From NCBI GenBank assembly GCA_913055805.1, contig CAJXLF010000003.1, positions 1 to 64,000 on the forward strand: a DNA stretch of 64,000 nucleotides, given 5' to 3'. The number at the start of each line of letters is the position of its first letter. The first letter of the stretch is position 1. The notes under the pieces are model-generated. The model was given only the letters and a program-made list of their open reading frames with translations. It did not search any database and was not told the DNA's origin. The stretch comes from an uncultured Salinisphaerales bacterium. GTDB lineage: Bacteria > Pseudomonadota > Gammaproteobacteria > Nevskiales > CAJXLF01. Made by a program: the position numbers and the translations under genes. This document shows, one piece after another, positions 51,576 through 59,230 of this stretch.

Positions 51576-51758
51576 ATGAAGGATTGCCCGTCACCGCACG
51601 TACGCTGTAAAACTCCGGCGTCCACTGCCAGACCCACCACGCCTGTACTGGAAAGTCAGCAGCTGTTCGGCGATGCCCACGAGGTCATCATTGAACATCT
51701 GGGTGTTGAGTACCGTCTGCGGCAAACGCGTAACGGCAAACTTCTGCTCTACAAATAG
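51576..51758 (+). CDS. hemP: Hemin uptake protein HemP/HmuP
   Basis: This 60-residue protein starts at ATG 51576. The conserved part is QLFGDAHEVIIEHLGVEYRLRQTRNGKLLL (core EVIIEHLGVEYRL), the HemP signature, found as a small protein next to heme transport genes. In Bradyrhizobium the homologue HmuP activates heme receptor expression with iron regulators. It sits directly after the Fur box, and the variable 25-residue N-terminal part is rich in proline and threonine. Confidence in identity is high, in mechanism lower. Confidence 0.9.
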   Translation: MKDCPSPHVRCKTPASTARPTTPVLESQQLFGDAHEVIIEHLGVEYRLRQTRNGKLLLYK

Positions 51759-51832
51759 TCCGACCAGCCAGCCAGCGCCCTATCTGAACCGGGTGTACAG
51801 CCAGCACGTCAATGATTCCTGACAAGGAGGAG

Positions 51833-51934
51833 ATGATGATGCTTGCTGCCGCCCTGATATTTGACCTGCTGGTCTGCCTTGGTTTCGTTCTGCTGCTCGG
51901 CCCCGCCAACAAGCGCGTGGGAGGTGAGCAATGA
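51833..51934 (+). CDS. 33-residue membrane microprotein in heme operon
   Basis: The frame from ATG 51833, just 2 bases after the strong ribosome-binding sequence AAGGAGG and with further ATGs at 51836 and 51839, codes for MMMLAAALIFDLLVCLGFVLLL followed by GPANKRVGGEQ, given here as the membrane core ALIFDLLVCLGFVLL. The third ATG (51839) has the best spacing. Its stop overlaps the hmuS ATG (ATGA, 51931-51934), so hmuS translation is probably coupled. Predicted one-helix membrane peptide with cytoplasmic positive tail. Not a known family to me. Confidence 0.7.
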   Translation: MMMLAAALIFDLLVCLGFVLLLGPANKRVGGEQ

Positions 51935-52998
51935 GTGTCTCCGCCACCCGCCTGGCCGGCTCCTGCAAAGACCTGCGTATTGCCTGGCAGGCGCTGGCCG
52001 ACAATCGCCCCGGCATCCGCTACCGCGAAGCCGCCGATGAACTCGGCGTTTCCGAAGTCGAACTGGTGGCCTGCGGCTGCGGCGAGGACACCATCCGCCT
52101 GCGCGACGACTGGGCCGGCATTCTGGAACGCATGCCGAAGATCGGCCGCGTCATGTGCCTCACGCGCAACGACTCGGTCGTGCATGAGCGCTACGGCTGC
52201 TTTGAAGACGTCAGCATCAACGGCGGCATGGGCCTGGTGTTGGGTCCGGATATCGACCTGCGCCTGTTCCTGCGCCAGTGGCGCTACGGTTTCGCCACCA
52301 CCCAGTCGCTGCCCTCCGGCCAGCGCAACAGCCTGCAGTTCTTCGACGCCAGCGGCCGGGCGGTGTTCAAGATTTACGCGGTCAAGGAAAGCCACATGGA
52401 GGCCTGGCAAAACCTGGTCTTCGATTTCGCCTCCGGCGACCCCCAAAGCCCGCTGCAACTCGAAACAGTGCATAACAAAGCCGTCACCGCCGGTGATGCC
52501 GAGATTGATCAGGTAGCTTTCCGCAGCGAATGGGCGGCCATGACCGATACGCACCAGTTCACTGGCCTGCTGAGCCGCCACAAGCTGGGACGGCTGCAGG
52601 CACTGCGGCTGATCGGGGAAGATTACGCCAGACCTCTGCCGGCGCAGAGTGTCAGCCGTCTGCTGGAAGGCGCGGCCTCCAGCGGCCAGCCGATCATGGT
52701 CTTCGTGGGCAACCGGGGCACCATTCAGATTCACAGCGGTATGGTGGAAAACCTGCGGCGCATGGGCCCCTGGTTCAACGTGCTTGATCCCGACTTCAAT
52801 CTGCACCTGCGCGAAGACCACGTCGGCCAGGTGTGGTGGGTACGCAAACCTACCGAGGACGGCGACGTGAACTCGGTGGAAGTCTATGACCGTAACGGCG
52901 AGTTGATGGTGCAGTTCTTCGGCACCCGCAAACCCGGCGTGCCGGAGCGCGACGACTGGCGCAACCTGACCCGCGAACTGCTGGCGGAGGCGGCCTGA
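51931..52998 (+). CDS. hmuS: Hemin-degrading factor HmuS/HemS
   Basis: HmuS/ChuS binds heme in the cytoplasm and in some species degrades it. The 355-residue protein is a tandem repeat of two structural halves (about 1-175 and 180-355). The NDSVVHERYGCFEDVSI segment in the first half (core VVHERYG) and the matching GNRGTIQIHSGMVENLR segment in the second half give candidate heme-binding histidines. Both halves have the same spacing of PSP-like ends. It is the first enzymatic gene after hemP and the microprotein, and overlaps hmuT by 1 base. Confidence 0.94.
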   Translation: MSVSATRLAGSCKDLRIAWQALADNRPGIRYREAADELGVSEVELVACGCGEDTIRLRDDWAGILERMPKIGRVMCLTRNDSVVHERYGCFEDVSINGGMGLVLGPDIDLRLFLRQWRYGFATTQSLPSGQRNSLQFFDASGRAVFKIYAVKESHMEAWQNLVFDFASGDPQSPLQLETVHNKAVTAGDAEIDQVAFRSEWAAMTDTHQFTGLLSRHKLGRLQALRLIGEDYARPLPAQSVSRLLEGAASSGQPIMVFVGNRGTIQIHSGMVENLRRMGPWFNVLDPDFNLHLREDHVGQVWWVRKPTEDGDVNSVEVYDRNGELMVQFFGTRKPGVPERDDWRNLTRELLAEAA

Positions 52999-53852
52999 TG
53001 CCGCGCATTCTCGCATGCCTGCTGGTCTTGCTGCCGCTGACCACACAGGCCGCAACAGCACAGCGCATCATCACGCTGGGCACCTCCATCACCGAAACGG
53101 TATTTGCCCTGGGTGAGGCACAGCGCCTGGTCGGCCGCGACAGCACCAGCCTCTATCCTGCCGCCGTCTTCGAATTGCCGGATGTCGGGTATCTGCGCAC
53201 GCTGGCGGCTGAAGGCCTGCTTTCGCTGCAACCGGACCTGGTCATCGCCAGCCACGAAGCCGGCCCGCCGCAGGTGCTGGAACAGCTGCGCGGCGCCGGT
53301 GTTCAGGTGGAAATGATCGACACCGGACCCACCGCCGAACATGCCCTGGCCGCCATGCAGAAAGTCGGCGAACTGCTGGGCCGGGCCGACGCCGGGCGCG
53401 AGCTGGCGCAGCGCAACCGCGAACAACTGGCCGCCCTGCAGGAACAATACGCCGGCCAGGAAAAACGTCCGCGCGTGCTGTTCGTTCTCGGCGGTCATGG
53501 TTCGCAACCCACCATCGGCGGCCGCGACACCAAGGCCGCCACCATGATCGAACTGGCCGGCGGCGAAAACGCGGCCACCAGTTTCACCAGCTATCGCCCG
53601 GGCAGCGCCGAAGCCCTGCTGGGCATGCAGCCTGATGTGATCCTCGCCGCCAGTCATGGCATGGAACAGGTCGGCGGTGTGGACCAGCTGATGAAGGATT
53701 CCGCCCTGGCGCTGACACCGGCCGGCCGCAGCGGCCGCGTCATTGTCATGAACAGCGGCCTGCTGCTGGGCATGGGGCCGCGCATGGGCGCTGCCGCGAC
53801 AGAGCTGGCCGCGCAGCTGCATGGCAAACAAACCGCAGAGAACGTGCAGTGA
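52998..53852 (+). CDS. hmuT: Heme ABC transporter periplasmic binding protein HmuT
   Basis: HmuT carries heme from the outer-membrane receptor to HmuUV. The 284-residue protein has a signal peptide (MPRILACLLVLLPLTTQAAT). The mature part is a class III binding protein: TLGTSITETVFALGE, SLYPAAVFELPDVGYL with a candidate heme-ligand tyrosine, and the second-lobe sequence GGRDTKAATMIELAGGEN. It overlaps both neighbours by a few bases. Confidence 0.94.
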   Translation: MPRILACLLVLLPLTTQAATAQRIITLGTSITETVFALGEAQRLVGRDSTSLYPAAVFELPDVGYLRTLAAEGLLSLQPDLVIASHEAGPPQVLEQLRGAGVQVEMIDTGPTAEHALAAMQKVGELLGRADAGRELAQRNREQLAALQEQYAGQEKRPRVLFVLGGHGSQPTIGGRDTKAATMIELAGGENAATSFTSYRPGSAEALLGMQPDVILAASHGMEQVGGVDQLMKDSALALTPAGRSGRVIVMNSGLLLGMGPRMGAAATELAAQLHGKQTAENVQ

Positions 53853-54898
53853 GTGAGTTGGCCCTGCGCATGCGGCAATGGCGCGGCCTGCGCCTGCCGC
53901 GCGGATGGCTGATGCCTGCATTGGCCGTCGCGCTGCTGCTGTCCTGCCTCGTCGCCATCGGCATCGGGCCGGTACGCCTGAGCCCGGCGGAGGTGTGGAG
54001 CGTCTTGCTCTCTCCGTTAAGTGGCGGCAGCGTCCAGGACCAGGCGGTGGTCTGGCAACTGCGCCTGCCGCGCCTGATCCTGGCGGTGCTGACCGGCAGC
54101 ACGCTGGCGCTGGCCGGCGCCTCGCTGCAGGGCCTGTTCCGCAATCCGCTGGCTGATCCGGGGCTGATAGGCGTGTCCAGTGGCGCCGCGCTGGCTGCCG
54201 GCAGCGTCATCGTCCTTGTCGGCGTGACTGCACCGGTCTGGCTGCTGCCGGTGGCCGCCTTCGGTGGTGGCCTGAGTGCCGCAATCATCGTGGCCCGTAT
54301 TGCCAAAGTCGGCAGTGCCACTTCGGTTGCCACATTGCTGCTGGCCGGCGTCGCCATGACCGCGATTGCCACCGCCGGGCTCGGTCTGTTGAGTTTTCTG
54401 GCCGATGACTTCGCCCTGCGCAGCCTGACCTTCTGGACCCTGGGCAGTCTCGGACGCGCCGGCTGGCGCGAACTGGTTCCCGCCCTGCCCATGCTGATCC
54501 TTGCCGTGCTGGTTATGCTGCGCATGGCGCGACCGCTCAATGCCCTGCTGCTGGGTGAAGCCGAGGCCCGCCATCTCGGCGTGAACGTTGAACGCCTGAA
54601 AAAAATGCTGCTGATCTGGTCCACTCTGGGTGTCGGCGCCGCGGTGTCCCTGACCGGCATCATCGGTTTTGTCGGCCTGCTGGTACCGCATCTCATCCGC
54701 CTGATCACAGGGCCGGACCACCGCATCGTGATGCAGGCCTCCGCCTGCGGCGGTGCCCTGCTCATGGTCTGGACCGATGCCATGTCGCGCACCCTGGTGG
54801 CGCCGGCCGAACTGCCCATCGGCATCATCACCTCGCTGATCGGTGGCCCGTTTTTCATCTGGCTGCTGATCCGGCAACGGCAAAGGATCGTCGGCTGA
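53849..54898 (+). CDS. hmuU: Heme ABC transporter permease HmuU
   Basis: HmuU is the ten-helix FecCD-type permease of the heme importer. The 349-residue protein starts at GTG 53849, overlapping the hmuT stop. Motifs: QLRLPRLILAVLTGSTLALAGASLQ, FRNPLADPGLIGVSSGAAL, GFVGLLVPHLIRLITGPDHR, typical of the family (cores LRLPRLI, NPLADPGLIGVS, GFVGLLVPH). The N-terminal region has a basic RRQWRGLRLPRGW-like cytoplasmic start. Confidence 0.95.
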   Translation: MSELALRMRQWRGLRLPRGWLMPALAVALLLSCLVAIGIGPVRLSPAEVWSVLLSPLSGGSVQDQAVVWQLRLPRLILAVLTGSTLALAGASLQGLFRNPLADPGLIGVSSGAALAAGSVIVLVGVTAPVWLLPVAAFGGGLSAAIIVARIAKVGSATSVATLLLAGVAMTAIATAGLGLLSFLADDFALRSLTFWTLGSLGRAGWRELVPALPMLILAVLVMLRMARPLNALLLGEAEARHLGVNVERLKKMLLIWSTLGVGAAVSLTGIIGFVGLLVPHLIRLITGPDHRIVMQASACGGALLMVWTDAMSRTLVAPAELPIGIITSLIGGPFFIWLLIRQRQRIVG

Positions 54899-55710
54899 TG
54901 TTTGTGGTTGAACAGGCCTTCATCGACCGGCACGGCAAGCGTGTGCTGCACGTGCCCGACTTTGTATTCAACACGGGCGAACTGGTTGCGGTGATCGGCC
55001 CCAACGGTGCCGGCAAGTCGACCCTGCTGCAAACCCTGTCCGGCGACCTTGTCCCTGTACAGGGTCGCACCGCACTGAACGGCCGTCCCCTTGCAGAATG
55101 GAATATCAACGAACTGGCGCAGCGCCGTGCGGTGTATACCCAAAGCGATTACCTGACCTTCCCCTTTACCGTGGGCGAGGTAGTCATGCTCGGGCGTATG
55201 CCGCACCAGCATGAGACCACGCAACATGATGTGGAAGTGGTACGCGCCGCACTGCGTGTTACGGACACCACCGCCTTCACCGAACGTTGCTATACCGAAC
55301 TGTCCGGCGGCGAGCGTGCCCGTGTGCGGCTGGCGCGTGCGCTGGCCCAGGTCTGGCCCAACCGGCGCAAGCAGCCGCATTTACAGCAATACCTGTTACT
55401 CGACGAACCGCTGGCGGCGCTGGACCTGCATTACCAGGTGCATATGCTGGAAATGCTCAAGGCGCGCGTTGGCCCGCAACTGGGCGTGCTGATCGTGATG
55501 CACGATCTGGGCATGGCGGCGCGGTATGCCGACCGTGTCGCACTGGTCAACGAAGGTCGGCTGGTGGCCGACGGCCCGCCCGACATAGTGCTGACTTCCG
55601 AGCGCCTCAGCCAGCATTACCGCCTGCCGATGCAGGTACTGCGACACCCTGAACTCGACTATCCCCTGATCGCCGCCGGCTCTGCCTCGCAGAACCCTCC
55701 TGCCGCTTGA
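54898..55710 (+). CDS. hmuV: Heme ABC transporter ATPase HmuV
   Basis: HmuV is the ATPase for heme import. The 270-residue protein shows Walker A GPNGAGKSTLLQTLS, signature ELSGGERARVRLARAL, Walker B LLLDEPLAALDL and the H-loop VMHDLGMAARYADR. A small insertion AQVWPNRRKQPHLQQYLLL between signature and Walker B is common in HmuV (core NRRKQPHLQQ). It overlaps the hmuU stop by 1 base. Confidence 0.95.
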   Translation: MFVVEQAFIDRHGKRVLHVPDFVFNTGELVAVIGPNGAGKSTLLQTLSGDLVPVQGRTALNGRPLAEWNINELAQRRAVYTQSDYLTFPFTVGEVVMLGRMPHQHETTQHDVEVVRAALRVTDTTAFTERCYTELSGGERARVRLARALAQVWPNRRKQPHLQQYLLLDEPLAALDLHYQVHMLEMLKARVGPQLGVLIVMHDLGMAARYADRVALVNEGRLVADGPPDIVLTSERLSQHYRLPMQVLRHPELDYPLIAAGSASQNPPAA

Positions 55711-55731
55711 ACCCCTTTCCCGTACCGCCCT

Positions 55732-57753
55732 ATGAGACCATCTCGACCAAATATCAAGAATGATTCTCATTCGCTTTTGATGCTTGTCACGCTGCTGTCC
55801 TGCCTGTGCTTGCCGGCTTACGCAGCCAGTAATGCCAGCAGCAATAAACTCGACACGGTCGTCGTTACCGGCACACGCAGCGAACGCCCCGCCGAAGATG
55901 CGCCGGTGCGCACCGAGGTCGTCAGCCGCGAGGAAATAGAGCGCACCCACGCCCGCACACTCAAGGAAGCCCTGGAAGACATTCCCGGTCTGCAGCTCAG
56001 CCCCATCCACGGCAAAGCCGGCTACGAAGCCTCGCTGCAGGGACTCAGCGGCGAACAGGTGCTGGTCCTGATGGATGGCCTGCCCCTCACCGCCACCACC
56101 GGATCGACGGTGGATCTCAGCCAGCTGGCGCTGGTCGACGTGGAACGCATTGAAGTGGTGAAGGGCGCCATGTCGGCCCAGTACGGCAGTGCTGCCATGG
56201 GCGGCGTTATCAATGTCATTACACGCCGTGTACAACCGGGCCTGTCCGGCGGCATCACACTGGATGCCGGCAGTTACGGCGACCAGAACCCCTCAGGCGA
56301 CAGCAATGAGTTGAGCAACCAGCACGGCCAGTTCCATATCCAGGGCGGAACGCAACAATGGCGCCTGCGCCTGGCCGGTGATATTCGCAACAGCGACGGC
56401 GTGGACCCTGATCCCGATTCCTGGCCGGTCCCCGGCGATGCAGTAGACCGCGAGCAACTCAGCCTGCGTGGCGAATGGGTACCCGGTTCAAAACGCTCTG
56501 CCTACGCCAGTGTCAGCACTTTCCAGGAACAGGCCAGCAGCCGATATCTGCGAGTACGCCCCGGCAGAGATGTGCCCCAGGAAAAACTCGAAGACGCCGA
56601 GCGCCTGCGACTGAGTGCCGGCGGCTCATGGACTTTGAATAATGATCTGCGGCTGGAACTGAACGCTGTCGATGAGCAATTCGACGACCGGACCCTTAAA
56701 TATGCCGGCAGTAGCAGCTTTGATGATCGCCAGGCGGAACTGGGTCTGACGCATATCACGGGACTGGCGGTGCTGCCCGCCCTGGGCAAACACCTGCTGC
56801 AGATTGGCAGTGACTATCACACCGAAAGCCTGGGCCAGACCATTGATGGCAACAGCGAACTGCAGCAGTCAGGCAAAATTTCCCGCAGCAGCAAAGAGCT
56901 GTTCGTACATGACGACGTCCTTTTATCCGACAGCTGGGAACTGCTGCTCGGCGCCCGCTACCAGGACGATTCCGACTTTGGCGGCCACAGCGCTCCCAAG
57001 GCCAACCTGCGCGGACATCTGCTGCAGAACGGCGACTGGAGCGGCACCCTGCGTTTCGGCTGGGGTGAAGGCTACCGCGTGCCCAATCTCAAGGAGCGGC
57101 ATTACCTGTTTAATCACAGCAATCTGGGCTATGTCGTCATCGGCAATCCCGACCTTCAGCCGGAAAGCTCGGAAAGCTGGCAACTGGGCTGGCGCATGGC
57201 CTGGAGAGGCAGCACCTGGCTGGACATCAACCTGTTCAACAACCGCCTGCGCGACCTGATTCAGGTCGACGAAGACAACGCGCCCGTCGTTAATGGCATC
57301 CAGCAATTCACTTACAAGAACATCAACCGTGCCAGCACCCGTGGCGCGGAGCTGGGCGCCTACTGGCAGGCCACCGGCGCGCTGGGACTGTCGGCCGGCT
57401 ACACCTATACCCGCACGCGGGACGAGGACAGCGGCGGCGAACTGACCCGTCGCCCGAAACAACAGGCACGCCTGGGCATGGACTGGCGCTTCCTGCCGCG
57501 CTGGAGTTTCACCTCGCGCACACGCTATCAGAGTGACGAACTGGTCAGCACCGCCACGGGCCGACGCTCACCTTCCTGGGCGGTGCTCGACGTGTCCCTG
57601 AATTTTGACTGGTCGGATCAACTGCGCCTGTTTGCCGGCATCGACAACCTCGGTCACGAGCAACGGGACTTCACCGACAGCGCCAACGATTTCCGGCCCG
57701 TTGAGGGCCGCTTTGTCTATGCCGGTCTGCGCTACGACTGGCAGCAACCCTGA
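55732..57753 (+). CDS. TonB-dependent heme/iron receptor
   Basis: This 673-residue outer-membrane receptor has a signal peptide (N-terminal KNDSHSLLMLV, cleavage near YAASN), a TonB box-like start DTVVVTGTRSE, a plug domain (EEIERTHARTLKEALEDIPG, LMDGLPLT, VVKGAMSAQYGSAAMGGVINVI) and a 22-strand barrel ending in RYDWQQP. The barrel holds EGYRVPNLKERH and IGNPDLQPESSESW, equivalents of the FRAP and NPDL motifs of heme receptors. The Fur-like sequence at 55758 lies inside the N-terminal codons, so a later start near 55777-55780 is possible, though the signal peptide fits better from 55732. It follows hmuV by 21 bases. Confidence 0.93.
   Translation: MRPSRPNIKNDSHSLLMLVTLLSCLCLPAYAASNASSNKLDTVVVTGTRSERPAEDAPVRTEVVSREEIERTHARTLKEALEDIPGLQLSPIHGKAGYEASLQGLSGEQVLVLMDGLPLTATTGSTVDLSQLALVDVERIEVVKGAMSAQYGSAAMGGVINVITRRVQPGLSGGITLDAGSYGDQNPSGDSNELSNQHGQFHIQGGTQQWRLRLAGDIRNSDGVDPDPDSWPVPGDAVDREQLSLRGEWVPGSKRSAYASVSTFQEQASSRYLRVRPGRDVPQEKLEDAERLRLSAGGSWTLNNDLRLELNAVDEQFDDRTLKYAGSSSFDDRQAELGLTHITGLAVLPALGKHLLQIGSDYHTESLGQTIDGNSELQQSGKISRSSKELFVHDDVLLSDSWELLLGARYQDDSDFGGHSAPKANLRGHLLQNGDWSGTLRFGWGEGYRVPNLKERHYLFNHSNLGYVVIGNPDLQPESSESWQLGWRMAWRGSTWLDINLFNNRLRDLIQVDEDNAPVVNGIQQFTYKNINRASTRGAELGAYWQATGALGLSAGYTYTRTRDEDSGGELTRRPKQQARLGMDWRFLPRWSFTSRTRYQSDELVSTATGRRSPSWAVLDVSLNFDWSDQLRLFAGIDNLGHEQRDFTDSANDFRPVEGRFVYAGLRYDWQQP
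55758..55772 (+). promoter_or_regulatory. Candidate second Fur site
   Basis: GAATGATTCTCATTC is a perfect inverted repeat of GAATGA with a 3-base centre, close to the Fur consensus. It overlaps the first codons of the receptor gene if that gene starts at 55732, or lies in its 5' region if it starts near 55780. An internal Fur-controlled promoter for the receptor is thus possible. Confidence 0.5.
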
Positions 57754-57781
57754 TGCCTTTTCCAACCCACCGGGAGGACCC

Positions 57782-59068
57782 ATGAACTGGCTACGTTTAC
57801 TTTTACTGACTCTCTTTCTGACCCTGACAGTCACCGGCTGCGGCTCGGGCTCGGATGACGACGGCAGCAACAATAATGCTTCATCCGGAGATGGCGACGG
57901 TGACGGCGATGGGGACGGGGACGGCGACAGTGCTGAAAGCACCTGCGGTGCGCCGGATACCGATGGCGTCGTCACCTGCACTATCGACGCTACCTCTTAC
58001 ACGGATTATGTGTATTTCGATCTCGATGGCCAGGAAATCGTCGATCTGAGCGACAGCGAAGCACTCAGCTCTGATGCCTGGAACATCGCCCTGCGCCGCT
58101 ATGCCCTCAAAACCAATGGCGGTGCCTCATCGAACGGCCATGCCGCTGCTGCCCTGGTGGATGCACAGGAAGACTTTTATGACGACGAAGGCAATCCCGA
58201 CACCACCACCTTCATCAACGCCACGGCGGCTGGCGAACGCGATCATCTGGTTAACGCCAGCACCCTGCCCGACAGTTGGGTAGCCGATGCGGAAGTCAGC
58301 GCCCTGGCGCCCGAAGCCATCAATGACGACTCCAGCTGCACACCCATCTCACCGCCCCAGTACCGCATCGACTATGGCTGGTATATCTATCACGGCGGCT
58401 GCCTGCCTACGCCACACACCATTGAGGAAAACGACCAAAACGGCTGGCTGCTGCGCTCGGCAGAGGGTGACAGTTACGCACGCTTCCGCGCGACCGATGT
58501 CAGCTACAGTACTTCGGACGGCGTCAGTGCAACTTTCGCCTTCCTGGTACAACTGGCCAACACCAGCAGCTTCAGTGAAACGCGTACCTGGCAGGTAAGC
58601 GATCTCGCACTGGGCGAACTCTGCTATGACTTCGACGCAGATATCGAGGTCGGTGACTGCTCGGGCACGGCCTGGGATGTGAAGCTGATGGCCGACGGCC
58701 AGGATTTCTCGCTACGCACCAACAGTGGACCTTCGGGCAGCGGTGGTGCAGGCGCCTTCGGCCCTCTGCCGTGGACCGAAATCACCACCTATGACAACGG
58801 CACCACAGGTCCGGACAGCCAGCCGATTGCCAGTCACTACAGCGAAGACACCACCAGTAGCGTAATCGACCTGGAATCCTGGTATGCCTACAACCTGCAG
58901 AATCAACACGCATTGTGGCCAAACTACCGCGTGTACATGATCGATGTGGATACCGAAGATGACAGCTCTGCCGTCTATGCCCTGCAGATCATTGATTATT
59001 ACGACCCGGACACGGGCAATGAAAGTGGTCATATCACTTTCCGTTTCCTGCCGGTCTCCACGAACTAA
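57782..59068 (+). CDS. HmuY-like lipoprotein with (Gly-Asp)7 linker and two similar segments
   Basis: This 428-residue lipoprotein has a lipobox ending LTVTGCGSG, Cys20 lipidated. A Gly-Asp repeat (seven copies, coded at 57887-57928) follows. The first body segment (SYTDYVYFDLDGQEIVDL, then AWNIALRRYALKTNGGASS) matches the HmuY family, whose Porphyromonas member is a surface hemophore. A second, related segment (CSGTAWDVKLMADGQDFSLRTNSG) appears 200 residues later, so the protein seems to contain two HmuY-like units. It lies 28 bases after the receptor gene, at the end of the heme operon. It may capture heme at the cell surface for that receptor. Confidence 0.78.
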   Translation: MNWLRLLLLTLFLTLTVTGCGSGSDDDGSNNNASSGDGDGDGDGDGDGDSAESTCGAPDTDGVVTCTIDATSYTDYVYFDLDGQEIVDLSDSEALSSDAWNIALRRYALKTNGGASSNGHAAAALVDAQEDFYDDEGNPDTTTFINATAAGERDHLVNASTLPDSWVADAEVSALAPEAINDDSSCTPISPPQYRIDYGWYIYHGGCLPTPHTIEENDQNGWLLRSAEGDSYARFRATDVSYSTSDGVSATFAFLVQLANTSSFSETRTWQVSDLALGELCYDFDADIEVGDCSGTAWDVKLMADGQDFSLRTNSGPSGSGGAGAFGPLPWTEITTYDNGTTGPDSQPIASHYSEDTTSSVIDLESWYAYNLQNQHALWPNYRVYMIDVDTEDDSSAVYALQIIDYYDPDTGNESGHITFRFLPVSTN

Positions 59069-59085
59069 TACCACGGAGTAAGAGG

Positions 59086-59118
59086 CCGGGCCGGCATGGA
59101 TTGCCGGCCCGGTTTTTT
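59086..59118 (+). terminator. Rho-independent terminator after heme operon
   Basis: CCGGGCCGGC (59086-59095), a 7-base loop, GCCGGCCCGG (59103-59112) and six T. It ends the heme-uptake operon after the HmuY-like gene. Confidence 0.93.
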
Positions 59119-59230
59119 ATACCCTGGACACTGTCATCAAAGCGGCAAAAAAGCTTCAACAAAGCGTAACCCATTCGTCACTCAGTCCCGCTAGTTTTCC
59201 GGATTCACGACAGTTATTCGGAGAACCCGC

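Noticed and set aside
51688-53061. 457-codon minus-strand frame across hmuS
   Set aside because: Antisense artefact of a GC-rich gene; hmuS has clear family motifs.
53746-55380. 544-codon minus-strand frame across hmuTUV
   Set aside because: Shadow of three well-supported overlapping plus-strand transporter genes; low-complexity translation.
57887-57928. Gly-Asp repeat as a CRISPR-like or satellite repeat
   Set aside because: It is an in-frame 6-base coding repeat forming a protein linker.
59131-59149. Pho box upstream of the PhoX-like gene
   Set aside because: Only the first half (CTGTCAT) fits; the second repeat is poor, so not listed as a site.
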